Source: Pseudoalteromonas rhizosphaerae
Lineage (GTDB): Bacteria > Pseudomonadota > Gammaproteobacteria > Enterobacterales > Alteromonadaceae
DNA length: 64,000 nucleotides
Direction of reading: 5' to 3'
Assembly (NCBI RefSeq): GCF_902498845.1
Contig: NZ_CABVLM010000002.1
Span: 186,001-250,000 of the forward strand
Position 1 is the stretch's first letter. The number at the start of each line of letters is the position of its first letter. Both the position numbers and the translations under genes were made by a program. The notes beneath the pieces were generated by a model. It saw nothing but the letters and a program-made list of their open reading frames with translations, had not been told where the DNA came from and did no database searches. Shown here one piece after another: positions 8,339 to 17,720 of the stretch.

Positions 8339-9613
8339 ATGCTTGATACGCAAATAACCGCCGAGGTGCCAAAACTTGTTACACAATACATTGCTAGGCA
8401 GCCAATTTTTGATGCTGAAACAGGCATTTATGCATACGAATTACTGTATCGAGATTCGATAAATAACGCATTCCCTATTGGCACAACAGATGGTCAGGCT
8501 ACTGGGCGGCTGTTTTTTAACGCTTTAATGCTTATTGGTATAAATAAACTTACTGCGAACCAACGCGCTTTTATAAACCTTTCTTCAGATGCCCTACTAG
8601 ATGATTTCCCTAAATTATTGCAACCCGATAGCGCAGTAATAGAAATTGTTGAACGAGCCGACAACATTGATAAAGTGACCAATCGAGTTACGGCTCTAAA
8701 AAAAGAGGGTTATACTTTTGCTCTCGATGATTATGATGGAGATGAAAAATGGGAGCCATTATTACATTTAGTTGATTATATAAAGCTTGAAGTTGAAGAG
8801 CCCATCATTAAAACCAATATGCTGTTAAAAAAGCTTAAACGCCGTTTTCCTGATGTAAAAATCATAGTTGAACGAATTGAAACGCACGAACAATTTATGC
8901 TGCTAAAAAGTGCCGGCTGCGATTACTTTCAAGGCTTCTTTTTCGCGCGTCCAGAAATGCTCAGCTACCATAATGTTGAGCCATCTAAATTTGCTGTTTT
9001 TGATTTGCTGCGCTGTACGTCGCGCCCAGATCTCGATTTTGATGAAGTCCACCAGCGGGTAGCGAAAGACGTCGGTTTAACTGCCCGTATTCTTAAATTA
9101 GTGAATGCCCGCTCTGGTAACCAAAATTTAGTGATCACCTCTATTTCACAAGCGGTTATTTATTTAGGTGAAGATGCAATTCGTCAATTTGTAAGAGTGT
9201 TGGCGCTTAGTGAACTAGGGGTTGATAAACCTAGTGAACTAACTAAGTTGGGGTTAACTCGTGCGCATTTCATGCAGTTAATGCTAGAGCCTGGCGGTAA
9301 GGAAATGTCTCAGCGTGGTTACTTAGTTGGCTTGATGTCAGTGCTCGATGCTATTTTAAATATGGAACTGGATGTTATCGCAAAAGAGTTTTGTTTAGGC
9401 GATGATTTATCGAGTGCACTGCTTAACTTTAACGGTATGTTAGGTGCTACTTTGCAGTTAGCTCGCGCGGTAGAGGAAGATAATTGGCCATTAGCAGTTA
9501 AATTGTTAGAAACTATTCGCCCAGCTTCTGCCATTGATATTGTTTATAATGCCATGCTCGTAGCACGGCAATACGGCGATGAGGTTTTAGCCTCAATTAT
9601 TGAAGATACTTAA
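8339..9613 (+). CDS. EAL-HDOD signalling protein (YuxH type)
   Basis: A 424-residue cytosolic protein with an N-terminal EAL-like domain (about residues 15-210) and a C-terminal HDOD domain (about 215-420). It begins with the typical YIARQPIFDAETGIYAYELLYRDS. The EAL motif is changed to ELL, and the DDFGTG loop reads DDYDGDEKW, so c-di-GMP hydrolysis is unlikely. The domain more probably binds ligand or is regulatory. HDOD hallmarks include VFDLLRCTSRPDLDF and VITSISQAVIYLGEDAIRQF. Such proteins act in motility, biofilm or regulatory circuits in Vibrio and Pseudomonas. The next gene follows after about 50 bases and may be co-transcribed. Confidence 0.85.
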   Translation: MLDTQITAEVPKLVTQYIARQPIFDAETGIYAYELLYRDSINNAFPIGTTDGQATGRLFFNALMLIGINKLTANQRAFINLSSDALLDDFPKLLQPDSAVIEIVERADNIDKVTNRVTALKKEGYTFALDDYDGDEKWEPLLHLVDYIKLEVEEPIIKTNMLLKKLKRRFPDVKIIVERIETHEQFMLLKSAGCDYFQGFFFARPEMLSYHNVEPSKFAVFDLLRCTSRPDLDFDEVHQRVAKDVGLTARILKLVNARSGNQNLVITSISQAVIYLGEDAIRQFVRVLALSELGVDKPSELTKLGLTRAHFMQLMLEPGGKEMSQRGYLVGLMSVLDAILNMELDVIAKEFCLGDDLSSALLNFNGMLGATLQLARAVEEDNWPLAVKLLETIRPASAIDIVYNAMLVARQYGDEVLASIIEDT

Positions 9614-9660
9614 TACCTTGAGTATGATGCGCCATCATCAATATACTTTAAAAGACGACT

Positions 9661-10269
9661 ATGCGTTTATTACTGCCGATCACGACTATTTTAATTGCTC
9701 TGGCGTTGTTATTACCTGGCGTTACTCAGCCTGTGCTAACCCTTGAGGGGAAAATTGATAAATCAAAGCTCGCCAAAACGGGCATTGCTATGATTGCTGA
9801 TGAAGGTGACCGTCATACCCGCAGTATGTTAATGATGGCATCGAGCATGTTGGGCCTTGATGAACTCGAAGGTGAAATTAGTGCTTATAAAAAAACACGG
9901 AGCATTTGGGGCACGGTTAACGAACTTGCCAATAATAAAAATTACCTAGTCGCAGCATTGGTAGCATTGTTTTCAATTGTGGTGCCAGCTTTAAAACTGT
10001 TGATGCAATTAGTTTATTGTTTAATACCGATGAACAAATTAAAACATATACTCGGTCAAGTTATACAAGGCTTGAGTAAATGGAGCATGGTAGATGTATT
10101 TGTCATTGCTTTGATTGTGGCCTACCTTGCTGGTAACGCCGATGGCCAGATGGGAGAACTGATCAACATGCATGCCGAATTTGGTACAGGTTTTTGGTAC
10201 TTTACCGGTTATTGCTTATTTGCCATCGCCGCCAGCAGCTTAATTAAAGTTACGCCAAAAAATAGCTAA
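9661..10269 (+). CDS. PqiA-like (paraquat-inducible protein A) membrane protein
   Basis: A 202-residue inner-membrane protein. It has an N-terminal hydrophobic segment (residues 3-21), an extracytoplasmic stretch of about 75 residues, then three helices near residues 97-120, 140-160 and 175-195. NNKNYLVAALVALFSIVVPALKLL and SMVDVFVIALIVAYL match PqiA-domain helices. PqiA proteins work in lipid transport between membranes (with MCE proteins PqiB/YebT), but no MCE gene is adjacent here. It is a single-domain, half-length version of the E. coli protein and lacks its zinc-ribbon Cys residues. Function is inferred only from the family. Confidence 0.7.
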   Translation: MRLLLPITTILIALALLLPGVTQPVLTLEGKIDKSKLAKTGIAMIADEGDRHTRSMLMMASSMLGLDELEGEISAYKKTRSIWGTVNELANNKNYLVAALVALFSIVVPALKLLMQLVYCLIPMNKLKHILGQVIQGLSKWSMVDVFVIALIVAYLAGNADGQMGELINMHAEFGTGFWYFTGYCLFAIAASSLIKVTPKNS

Positions 10270-10305
10270 ACGTTTGTGTTAACTAAATAGTTATCATAAA
10301 CTTCG

Positions 10306-10378
10306 CTAGAACCTAGAACCTAGAACCTAGAACCTAGAACCTAGAACCTAGAACCTAGAACCTAGAACCTAGAACCTA
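10306..10378 (+). repeat. Heptamer array, unit AGAACCT (about 10 copies)
   Basis: About ten perfect tandem copies of a 7-bp unit lie between the PqiA-like gene and the copper operon, ending 19 bases before the operon's first start codon. The same unit in the same orientation recurs at 50945-50974, 51930-51996 and 63895-63937. On the minus strand each unit carries a GG, giving GG every seven bases. Confidence 0.95.
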
Positions 10379-10397
10379 ATTTATAAAAGGCACTTTT

Positions 10398-10766
10398 TTG
10401 CAACGCATTTATATTAGTTTATTCACAGTCGTTTTATTGCTCACTTTAGTGGGTCAAGCGGTTGCGTCTGTAACTATGAGTTGTGATATGCCACACATGA
10501 GTCAACCGCATGCAACTATGGCTGATAGTAGTGATATGCATCACGACATGTCTGCGGGTATGATGAACATGGATTGTTGTGACGATGACGCAAGCGCTAA
10601 TCAAGAGTGTGGTTGTCCAATGAGCGCCTGCAGTACCCACTCAATGTTAAACATGAGTGTGTTAGTTACCGTTATACTGACGACGTCTGAAAAAGTACAA
10701 CTTTATATCCCGCAAAATCAACATCGTATAGCCAGTTCACTGTATCGCCCCCCTATGCCTGCTTAA
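10398..10766 (+). CDS. Exported Met/His/Cys-rich protein, probable copper binder
   Basis: A 122-residue protein read from a TTG start, with a signal peptide (about residues 1-23, cut after AVAS). The mature part is strikingly rich in potential soft-metal ligands: MSCDMPHMSQPH, SSDMHHDMSAGMMNMDCC, ECGCPMSACSTHSM. It is the first gene of the Cus-type operon, 83 bases ahead of cusC, so periplasmic Cu(I)/Ag(I) binding or sensing is a reasonable inference. A second hydrophobic stretch (VLVTVILTT) may be a membrane segment. I do not recognise a named family. An AAAAGG Shine-Dalgarno-like stretch precedes the TTG, and no better start is in frame. Confidence 0.65.
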   Translation: MQRIYISLFTVVLLLTLVGQAVASVTMSCDMPHMSQPHATMADSSDMHHDMSAGMMNMDCCDDDASANQECGCPMSACSTHSMLNMSVLVTVILTTSEKVQLYIPQNQHRIASSLYRPPMPA

Positions 10767-10852
10767 TTGCAGGATAGGTGCGTCTAAAATTTACCTAAAT
10801 CACCTTTTCTGCCCCTAAATTTAGTTGTCTTTTAATTTTAGTGGAGTAAGTG

Positions 10853-12178
10853 ATGAATCACTTCGCAGTATTTAAAGTCAGTTTTTTAGCGCTTATGCTA
10901 ACAACTGCAATTCCAGCACACAGTAATGAATTAAGCCTTGATGAAGCGCTCAGCTATGCACTTGATAATGAGCCATGGCTAACCGCCAGCAAATATCAAC
11001 AAGCTGCTATACAAGCACAAAGTTTAGCGGCAGGCACACTGCCGGATCCAGTATTAACGGTGGGCTTAATGAATTTACCCACCGACGGTTTTGCTTTTGA
11101 CCAAGAAGGCATGACCCAATTAAAAGTTGGCGTGAGCCAAATGTTTAGCCGTGGCGATAGCTTAGCGCTTAAGCAGCATGCGTTAGCGCAGTCAGCGCAG
11201 CAATATCCTTGGCTACGAGCCGACAGACTCGCTCAAGTAAAAACCATTGTTATTGAATCTTGGCTCAATGCATATCGTGCCCAGCAAAGTATTGCGTTAA
11301 TTGAGCAAGATAAAGCATTGTTCTCGCAGCTTATTGATATTACTGAATCGAGTTATGCCAGCTCAGTAGGTAACACCCGCCAACAAGATATTATTCGAGC
11401 GCAGCTAGAGTTAACCCGCCTTGAAGATAAATTAGTGATGTTAGAGCAGCAGTTCGAAAGCGCGAAAAAGCGTTTATCGCAATGGTTACCAATCAACATG
11501 TTAACTCAGCCTGTCAGCGCAAAACGTCATGATATAGCGCCTTTAGTTGATTTTGCGCAGCTTGAATTTGCACAGTTGATGCCATTATTAATGGCGCATC
11601 CAGCGATTGTCGCGCTTGATAAAACAGTAGCGGCTAAACAAACAGAAGTTGAGGTGGCAAAACAAGGCTATAAACCGCAGTTTGGGGTAAATATGGGCTA
11701 TGGTTATCGCGATGATACGCCAATGGGGGATTCCCGAGCGGATCTGTTTTCAGTTGGTGTGAGTGTTGATTTACCACTATTTACTGATAACCGCCAAGAC
11801 CAACAAGTTAATGCGGCGATAGCTATGGCTGAGGCGGTGAAAACTCAAAAACTAATTGCATTACAAAAGCTACAAGGGATGTATTTTAAAGAGTTTAGTC
11901 AGTTGCCCCAATTAGCAAAGCGTGATGCACTTTATCAAACTAAATTATTGCCACAAATGGCGGAGCAAGCACAAGCTACATTAAATGCTTATACCCGTGA
12001 TGACGGTGACTTTTCAGATGTAATGCGCGCCCGTATCAGCGAACTGAATGCCAAAATTGATGCGTTAAACATAGAGATTGATCAACAAATTATTATTGCT
12101 CGCCTGAATTATTACGCTAGTAGCAAAGATGCTGCTGTGATGGTTGAGCAATTAGCAGGAGAGCACCGTGAACACTAA
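10853..12178 (+). CDS. cusC: CusC-like outer-membrane efflux protein (TolC family)
   Basis: An outer-membrane factor of the TolC/OEP superfamily, about 441 residues, forming the exit duct of the tripartite copper/silver pump. A Sec signal peptide (cut near AHS, residue ~25) is present, with no lipobox Cys, unlike E. coli CusC. Two repeated helical OEP halves are visible: LSLDEALSYALDNEPWL opens the first, and MAHPAIVALDKTVAAKQTEVEVAKQGYKP opens the second. A GTG at 10850 also reads in frame, but ATG 10853 is better spaced from GGAG at 10843. The gene overlaps cusB by 11 bases. Confidence 0.85.
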   Translation: MNHFAVFKVSFLALMLTTAIPAHSNELSLDEALSYALDNEPWLTASKYQQAAIQAQSLAAGTLPDPVLTVGLMNLPTDGFAFDQEGMTQLKVGVSQMFSRGDSLALKQHALAQSAQQYPWLRADRLAQVKTIVIESWLNAYRAQQSIALIEQDKALFSQLIDITESSYASSVGNTRQQDIIRAQLELTRLEDKLVMLEQQFESAKKRLSQWLPINMLTQPVSAKRHDIAPLVDFAQLEFAQLMPLLMAHPAIVALDKTVAAKQTEVEVAKQGYKPQFGVNMGYGYRDDTPMGDSRADLFSVGVSVDLPLFTDNRQDQQVNAAIAMAEAVKTQKLIALQKLQGMYFKEFSQLPQLAKRDALYQTKLLPQMAEQAQATLNAYTRDDGDFSDVMRARISELNAKIDALNIEIDQQIIIARLNYYASSKDAAVMVEQLAGEHREH

Positions 12179-13913
12179 TTTAAAATTGCTTATCGCAGTA
12201 CTTATAGGTGCAGGAATATCTGCTAGTGGCTTGTATTTTTTCGGTAATAGTACAGAGCCTGAGGTGATCAGCGCAGAGAAAAAACCATTATATTGGGTTG
12301 CGCCTATGGATAGTAATTATCGCCGTGATGCACCAGGGCTTTCACCAATGGGGATGGACTTAGTACCTGTGTATAGTGAAGGAGCTAACAACAATCAAGA
12401 TGGTCCCGGTGCAGTGACAATTTCCCCTGCTGTTGTTAATAATTTAGGGGTTAGAACGGCTAAAGTACAGCTCAAGGCACTGCAAAGTGAAGTAAAAACG
12501 GTGGGCTACGTACAATACAATCAAGATCAGTTAGTGCATATTCACCCGCGTGTAGAAGGCTGGATAGAAACGCTGTACGTTAAAGCCGCTGGCGATCAGG
12601 TAAAACAAGGGGAACCGCTGTATACCTTATATTCTCCGCAACTGGTAAATGCTCAAGAAGAATTTGTACTGGCTGTTGATCGTAATAACACCGTGCTTAT
12701 TCGTGCAGCCAAAGCGCGCTTAAAAGCATTGAATGTGTCGGATGGTTTTGTCGAGCGCCTACAAGTTAATAAAAAGGTGATGCAAAATATTACCTTCTAT
12801 GCTCGCCAAAGTGGTGTGGTTGATGAACTTAATGTGCGCGAAGGTTTTTATGTCAAGCCAGGCACCTCAATGATGAGTATCGCTCAACTTGATGAAGTTT
12901 GGGTCGAAGCCGAAGTATTCGAGCGGCAAGCGCAGCTTATTGAAGTCGGTTTACCGGTGACTATGACTCTAGATTATATTGCCGGACAAAGCTGGCGCGG
13001 TAAGGTCGATTATATTTACCCAACATTGGATGCCAAAAACCGTACTTTGCGGGTGCGTTTACGCTTTAATAATCAAGATCATCAACTAAAACCGAATATG
13101 TTTGCGCAAGTAAGCATCCATGCTAAAGCTGCTGAGCAACAACTTATAGTACCTAAAGAAGCGGTGATCCGCACCGGTTCCCAAGACCGTGTTGTTATCG
13201 CTTTAGGCGAAGGACGCTTTAAATCGGTGGCAGTCGAACTGGGCCGCAGTGATAGCCATAACGCCGTTATTTTAGCGGGCGTTAAAGCCGATGATGAAGT
13301 GGTGACGTCAGCGCAATTCTTGTTAGATTCAGAATCCAGCAAAAGCTCTGATTTTAAGCGCATGCAAACACCAGAAGCTACCACTAGCGTGTGGGGCAAA
13401 GGAGTCGTTAATAGTGTAATGGCAAGTCACCGTATGGTGAATATCAGCCATGACCCTATTGAAGAGCTCGATTGGCCTAGTATGAAAATGGACTTTACGG
13501 TTGCCGATAGCGTTGATTTTCAAGCGCTGCAAGCTGGGCAAACACTGCATTTTGAGTTGACTAAAAAAACTGATAGCAGTTATATGATTAGCGGCATTCA
13601 TATTATGGATTCCACCCATATGATGAGCGAAGCGCAAAATATGGCGACCGTAACCGGTACTATCAACAGCATTGATAAAACCCAGCGCACTGCCAATATT
13701 AGCCGTGGTGCAATTGAGAAATGGCACCGAGATCCGGCCACTATGGACTTTATGTTTGCTGAACATATTGATTTAATTAGCCTTGAGCCGAAGCAACAGC
13801 TGACATTTACTTTTAGTGTGCAAGATGGTGAGTTCGTGATCCAGCTTATCGATACTGAATCAAGCATGCGAACTAGTGACAATAGCGCCATGTCATCGCA
13901 TGACGGACATTAG
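12168..13913 (+). CDS. cusB: CusB-like periplasmic adaptor with two C-terminal CusF-like domains
   Basis: A 581-residue membrane-fusion protein of the heavy-metal RND family, from a GTG start with GGAG upstream. One membrane anchor spans residues 6-26. Next comes a heavy-metal-binding segment ([10 protein letters not shown]...[12 protein letters not shown], residues ~43-68), then barrel-sandwich/hairpin/beta-barrel adaptor domains to about residue 390. Two CusF-like OB folds follow, at about 405-480 and 490-565. The first keeps the Cu(I)/Ag(I) ligand pattern ([16 protein letters not shown]: His, Trp, MxM). The second ([16 protein letters not shown]) keeps Trp and one Met but lacks the aligned His and the first Met. 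The metallochaperone is thus built into the adaptor. It overlaps cusC and precedes cusA by 8 bases. Confidence 0.9.
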   Translation: MNTNLKLLIAVLIGAGISASGLYFFGNSTEPEVISAEKKPLYWVAPMDSNYRRDAPGLSPMGMDLVPVYSEGANNNQDGPGAVTISPAVVNNLGVRTAKVQLKALQSEVKTVGYVQYNQDQLVHIHPRVEGWIETLYVKAAGDQVKQGEPLYTLYSPQLVNAQEEFVLAVDRNNTVLIRAAKARLKALNVSDGFVERLQVNKKVMQNITFYARQSGVVDELNVREGFYVKPGTSMMSIAQLDEVWVEAEVFERQAQLIEVGLPVTMTLDYIAGQSWRGKVDYIYPTLDAKNRTLRVRLRFNNQDHQLKPNMFAQVSIHAKAAEQQLIVPKEAVIRTGSQDRVVIALGEGRFKSVAVELGRSDSHNAVILAGVKADDEVVTSAQFLLDSESSKSSDFKRMQTPEATTSVWGKGVVNSVMASHRMVNISHDPIEELDWPSMKMDFTVADSVDFQALQAGQTLHFELTKKTDSSYMISGIHIMDSTHMMSEAQNMATVTGTINSIDKTQRTANISRGAIEKWHRDPATMDFMFAEHIDLISLEPKQQLTFTFSVQDGEFVIQLIDTESSMRTSDNSAMSSHDGH

Positions 13914-13921
13914 GAGGCTTT

Positions 13922-16900
13922 ATGATAGCAGCAGTTATTCGTTGGTCCGTTACCAATCGCTTTTTTGTATTATTGCTAACAGCAATACTCATTGGCAGTG
14001 GTTTATTTGCGGTAAAAAATACCCCAGTTGATGCCTTACCTGATTTATCCGATGTGCAGGTGATTGTAAAAACCTCATACCCAGGGCAAGCGCCACAGGT
14101 GGTGCAAGATCAGGTTACTTTCCCACTTACCACCGCGATGCTCTCAGTACCCGGGGCGCAAACGGTACGTGGTTTTTCATTTTTTGGTGATTCCTACGTA
14201 TATGTCATCTTTGATGAAAACACCGATCTTTACTGGGCTAGAAGTCGAGTGCAAGAGTATTTAAGTCAAGTAGCAAGCCGCTTGCCCGACAGCGCAACCG
14301 CAGAGCTGGGCCCAGATGCCACCGGTGTAGGTTGGATTTATTTATACGCGCTGGTGGATAAAACCAATCAACACGACATTAGCCAGTTACGCAGCTTGCA
14401 AGATTGGTTTTTAAAGTTTGAATTGCAAACTGTACCAGGGGTGTCAGAAGTGGCCTCAGTGGGCGGTATGGTGAAGCAATATCAAGTCAATGTAGATCCA
14501 GATAAACTGCGTGCTTATGGTATACCACTGAGTTTAATTCAAACCGCAATTAAGCAAGGTAACCAAGAAATGGGCGCTTCGGTGGTGGAAATGGCCGAAG
14601 CCGAATACATGGTAACCAGCACCGGTTATATAAAAAGCGTCGCTGATTTAGAGGCAATTCCACTTGGGGTGAATGCCAACGGCACACCGCTGCAATTACG
14701 CGATGTAGCCGATATTCGCCTTGGGCCACAAATGCGCCGTGGCATTGCTGAGCTAAACGGCGAGGGCGAAGTAGCTGGTGGCGTAGTGGTGATGCGCTAT
14801 GGCGAAAACGCACAAAAAACCATAGAGCTGGTGAAAGCAAAACTTGAATCACTCAGCAAAGGCTTACCCGATGGGGTAGAAATTGTGCCTGTGTATGACC
14901 GCTCTAATCTGATCAAAAATGCAGTGGATAACCTCACCAGCAAACTATTTGAAGAGCTAGTGGTAGTGGCGCTTATATGCATCGTATTTTTGTTCCATGT
15001 ACGCTCGTCCTTGGTGGCAATTATCACTTTACCGCTGGGAATATTAACGGCATTTATCATCATGTATTGGCAAGGCATAAACGCCAATATAATGTCGCTC
15101 GGTGGTATTGCTATCGCCATTGGCGCGATGACCGACGGCGCGATTGTAATGATCGAAAACATGCATAAACACATGGAAAAAACGCCACTAACCGATGAAA
15201 ACCGCTGGCAAGTTGTCACCGATGCTGCCAGTGAAGTCGGTCCAGCGCTGTTTTTTAGCTTAATGATCATTACCGTGAGCTTTATGCCAGTGTTTATTTT
15301 AGAAGCCCAAGAAGGCCGGATGTTTGCTCCGTTAGCGTACACTAAAACCTATGCCATGGCCGCATCTGCGGGCTTGGCAATCACTTTAGTACCTGTATTA
15401 ATGGGTTACTTTATACGCGGCAAAGTTATTTCTGAGCAAAACAACCCAGTAAACCGCTTGCTAGTGAATGCTTACAAGCCGCTGCTGAACACGGTTTTGC
15501 GGTTCCCTAAAATGACTTTAGTACTGGCTGTGGTGGTCGCTGTTATTGGCTTTTATCCGGTCAATAAAATTGGCAGTGAGTTTATTCCGCCGCTGGATGA
15601 AGGCGATTTAATGTATATGCCGACGACTTATCCTGGTTTATCGATTGGGAAAGCGCGCGAGATTTTACAACAAACCGATAAACTTATCGCCACAGTTCCA
15701 GAGGTGTTAACCGTGTTTGGTAAAGTCGGCCGGGCAGAAACAGCAACCGATCCTGCGCCACTGACCATGATTGAAACCTTTATTCAGCTCAAGCCAAAAG
15801 ATCAGTGGCGCGAAGGCATGACCTTAGACAAATTGAAAAAACAACTCGACGGCTTAGTGAAGTTTCCAGGCCTGACTAATGCATGGGTGATGCCGATCAA
15901 AACTCGTATTGATATGCTGGCAACTGGGATTAAAACCCCTGTGGGCATTAAAGTTGCGGGACCAAATTTGAGCGAGATTCAAAAAATTGGCCAGCAGATT
16001 GAAGTGTTACTTAAAGATGTACCCGGCACGGCTTCCGTTTACTCTGAGCGAGTAGCGGGTGGGCGTTATATAAAGGTCGATATCAACCGTGAAAAAGCCG
16101 CCCGTTACAGCTTAAATATTGCCGATGTGCAGCAAGTGGTTGCCACCGCAATTGGCGGCATGAATGTAACCGAAACGGTCGAAGGGCAAGAGCGTTACCC
16201 GGTAAACTTACGTTATCCGCAAGACTATCGGGATTCGCCCGAAGAACTGATGCTATTGCCAATAGTCACCCCAGCAGGGCAACGCATTGCTCTTGCCGAT
16301 GTGGCTGACGTATTTATTGAAGATGGTCCGCCGGGCATAAAAAGCGAAAATGCCCGCTTAAACGGCTGGAGCTTTATTGATATTGATGGCATTGATATTG
16401 GTAGTTATGTCGACAATGCGCGCAAAGTGCTTGACGAAAAACTAGTGCTACCAGCAGGTTATTCAATAACCTGGGCAGGGCAATATGAATACATGGAACG
16501 TGCGAAAGAAAAGCTCGCCTATGTATTACCACTGACCTTAGCGATTATAATTGTGTTGTTGTACCTCAACTTTCGAAGCTTTGTAGAAGTGGCAATTATA
16601 ATAGCAACCTTACCGCTGGCGATGATCGGCGGCATCTGGCTCATGTATTTAGAAGGCTTTAACTTCTCAGTCGCAGTGGGAGTGGGCTTTATTGCCCTTG
16701 CCGGGGTTGCGGTGGAAATTGGCGTGATCATGCTAGTGTATTTAAACCAAGCCTATTATGAAAAGTGCGTGCAAGCACAACAAGCAGGTAAAGTGCTTAG
16801 TTTTTTAGAGCTTAAACAAGCCATAGTCGAAGGCGCAGGCCTGCGAGTACGCCCAGTGATGATGACAGTCGCCACTATTATAATCGGTTTGCTCCCCGTA

Positions 16901-17038
16901 CTTTACGGCACAGGCACCGGCAGTGAAGTAATGAGCCGCATAGCCGCACCGATGGTCGGCGGTATGTTCAGCGCCATTATATTAACATTGTTGGTACTGC
17001 CAGCCGTTTATTTGTTATGGCGAAAGCGGGATCTGTAA
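13922..17038 (+). CDS. cusA: CusA-like heavy-metal RND efflux pump
   Basis: A 1038-residue inner-membrane proton-driven RND transporter of the heavy-metal (HME) class, pumping Cu(I)/Ag(I) to the periplasm-spanning duct. It has the N-terminal [19 protein letters not shown] helix, the [17 protein letters not shown] signature of CusA/CzcA, and the helix-4 motif [13 protein letters not shown] with its Asp. Mets in the pore-domain segments [28 protein letters not shown] and [13 protein letters not shown] fit the three-Met site of CusA, favouring monovalent copper/silver over zinc. AGGAGG sits before the ATG. It ends the operon, ahead of a terminator. Confidence 0.93.
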   Translation: MIAAVIRWSVTNRFFVLLLTAILIGSGLFAVKNTPVDALPDLSDVQVIVKTSYPGQAPQVVQDQVTFPLTTAMLSVPGAQTVRGFSFFGDSYVYVIFDENTDLYWARSRVQEYLSQVASRLPDSATAELGPDATGVGWIYLYALVDKTNQHDISQLRSLQDWFLKFELQTVPGVSEVASVGGMVKQYQVNVDPDKLRAYGIPLSLIQTAIKQGNQEMGASVVEMAEAEYMVTSTGYIKSVADLEAIPLGVNANGTPLQLRDVADIRLGPQMRRGIAELNGEGEVAGGVVVMRYGENAQKTIELVKAKLESLSKGLPDGVEIVPVYDRSNLIKNAVDNLTSKLFEELVVVALICIVFLFHVRSSLVAIITLPLGILTAFIIMYWQGINANIMSLGGIAIAIGAMTDGAIVMIENMHKHMEKTPLTDENRWQVVTDAASEVGPALFFSLMIITVSFMPVFILEAQEGRMFAPLAYTKTYAMAASAGLAITLVPVLMGYFIRGKVISEQNNPVNRLLVNAYKPLLNTVLRFPKMTLVLAVVVAVIGFYPVNKIGSEFIPPLDEGDLMYMPTTYPGLSIGKAREILQQTDKLIATVPEVLTVFGKVGRAETATDPAPLTMIETFIQLKPKDQWREGMTLDKLKKQLDGLVKFPGLTNAWVMPIKTRIDMLATGIKTPVGIKVAGPNLSEIQKIGQQIEVLLKDVPGTASVYSERVAGGRYIKVDINREKAARYSLNIADVQQVVATAIGGMNVTETVEGQERYPVNLRYPQDYRDSPEELMLLPIVTPAGQRIALADVADVFIEDGPPGIKSENARLNGWSFIDIDGIDIGSYVDNARKVLDEKLVLPAGYSITWAGQYEYMERAKEKLAYVLPLTLAIIIVLLYLNFRSFVEVAIIIATLPLAMIGGIWLMYLEGFNFSVAVGVGFIALAGVAVEIGVIMLVYLNQAYYEKCVQAQQAGKVLSFLELKQAIVEGAGLRVRPVMMTVATIIIGLLPVLYGTGTGSEVMSRIAAPMVGGMFSAIILTLLVLPAVYLLWRKRDL

Positions 17039-17050
17039 AGCAGATAATAA

Positions 17051-17082
17051 AAAGGAGTGGGCTAACTACCTGACTCCTTTAT
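17051..17082 (+). terminator. Terminator after cusA
   Basis: The perfect 8-bp arms AAAGGAGT / ACTCCTTT with a 14-base loop lie 13 bases past the cusA stop. The tail is T-rich but interrupted, so strength is uncertain. Confidence 0.6.
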
Positions 17083-17124
17083 TCTAATACTTTAATTTAT
17101 TATTTTTATGCTGGGGCAAATATA

Positions 17125-17230
17125 TGTACACAAGGGTCAGGTTCGTTGCTTCACACCACTGCTCATATTCCAGTACCTGAACAATCGTGACAAAGTATTA
17201 TGAAGCAAGTGATCTGACCCCTATTATTTT
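17125..17230 (+). repeat. REP-like palindromic element, copy 1
   Basis: A ~106-base element whose ends form an imperfect 20-bp inverted repeat: GGGTCAGGTTCG... at 17134-17153 pairs with ...GATCTGACCC at 17201-17220. By hand count it differs from the second copy (19286-19390) at about 7 positions. A TTGACCCCTATTATTTTTT segment is then duplicated at 17231-17249. Such GGGTCAG palindromes commonly flank RAYT (REP-associated Y1) transposases in Gammaproteobacteria, and a RAYT tail follows copy 2. It is non-coding. Confidence 0.85.
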
Positions 17231-17249
17231 TTGACCCCTATTATTTTTT

Positions 17250-17720
17250 ATAGCTGGGAAAGCTTCAAGTAAAACAGGTGCTTTCTTTAACTTTACTGGA
17301 AGGCCAGCAAAAGTATCGAATATAGTAAATGACGGAACTAATGGAATTGGCTATGGCTCATCAAATGATACATTGATAATAACTAATCCTAAATCATATA
17401 TGTCATTTCTAAAAAACTTCTACAATGGAAATTTAGAAGTGTTAGATACGCGATTAATTACAGAAATAGAATCATATTTAGATTTTGCTTATAAACATGA
17501 AATTCAAATACCTCATGGAAGAGCAGGTGCTCCTGGGCTTCATGCTGAAGTTCGAGCAGTAAATAAAATATTAAAAGAGAATCCCACAGTTAGTTTTTCA
17601 GATATTTCGATTGCAACTGTGAAGTTAAAAGGCGGTGACGCTGGAACAAACTTTCCTGCTTGTATGAATTGTTCTGGTATATTAAAAAAGTTTGAAATTC
17701 TCACGGGAAAAGTTGAATAA
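17250..17720 (+). CDS. 5'-truncated YwqJ-like deaminase toxin tip
   Basis: The frame is open from just inside the REP-like element (17235) with no ATG; the earliest usable start is TTG 17373, giving 115 residues. The C-terminal part has a nucleic-acid deaminase signature: GLHAEV (from TTG, His57 and Glu59) and PACMNCSGIL (CxxC, Cys97/Cys100), the zinc site of YwqJ-like polymorphic toxins. The upstream 41 codons (GKASSKTGAFFNFTGRPAKV...) continue the toxin, so the gene has lost its delivery/trafficking N-terminus. Its TAA overlaps the next ATG (TAATG), the usual toxin-immunity coupling. It may be an orphan cassette usable by recombination with a full-length toxin, or simply decayed. No signal peptide is seen. 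Confidence 0.7.
   Translation: MAGKASSKTGAFFNFTGRPAKVSNIVNDGTNGIGYGSSNDTLIITNPKSYMSFLKNFYNGNLEVLDTRLITEIESYLDFAYKHEIQIPHGRAGAPGLHAEVRAVNKILKENPTVSFSDISIATVKLKGGDAGTNFPACMNCSGILKKFEILTGKVE

Noticed and set aside
10306..10378. Possible CRISPR array from the regular repeats
   Set aside because: The 7-bp units are contiguous with no spacers and no cas genes are present; these are tandem arrays, not CRISPR.
13329..13766. Antisense ORFs inside cusB and cusA
   Set aside because: No start signals and biased composition; they are shadows of strongly supported coding sequence.
17373..17720. Deaminase as a complete 115-residue gene starting at TTG
   Set aside because: The frame stays open for about 45 more codons upstream with coding-like sequence and no ribosome-binding site fits the TTG, so it is better read as a 5'-truncated tip.
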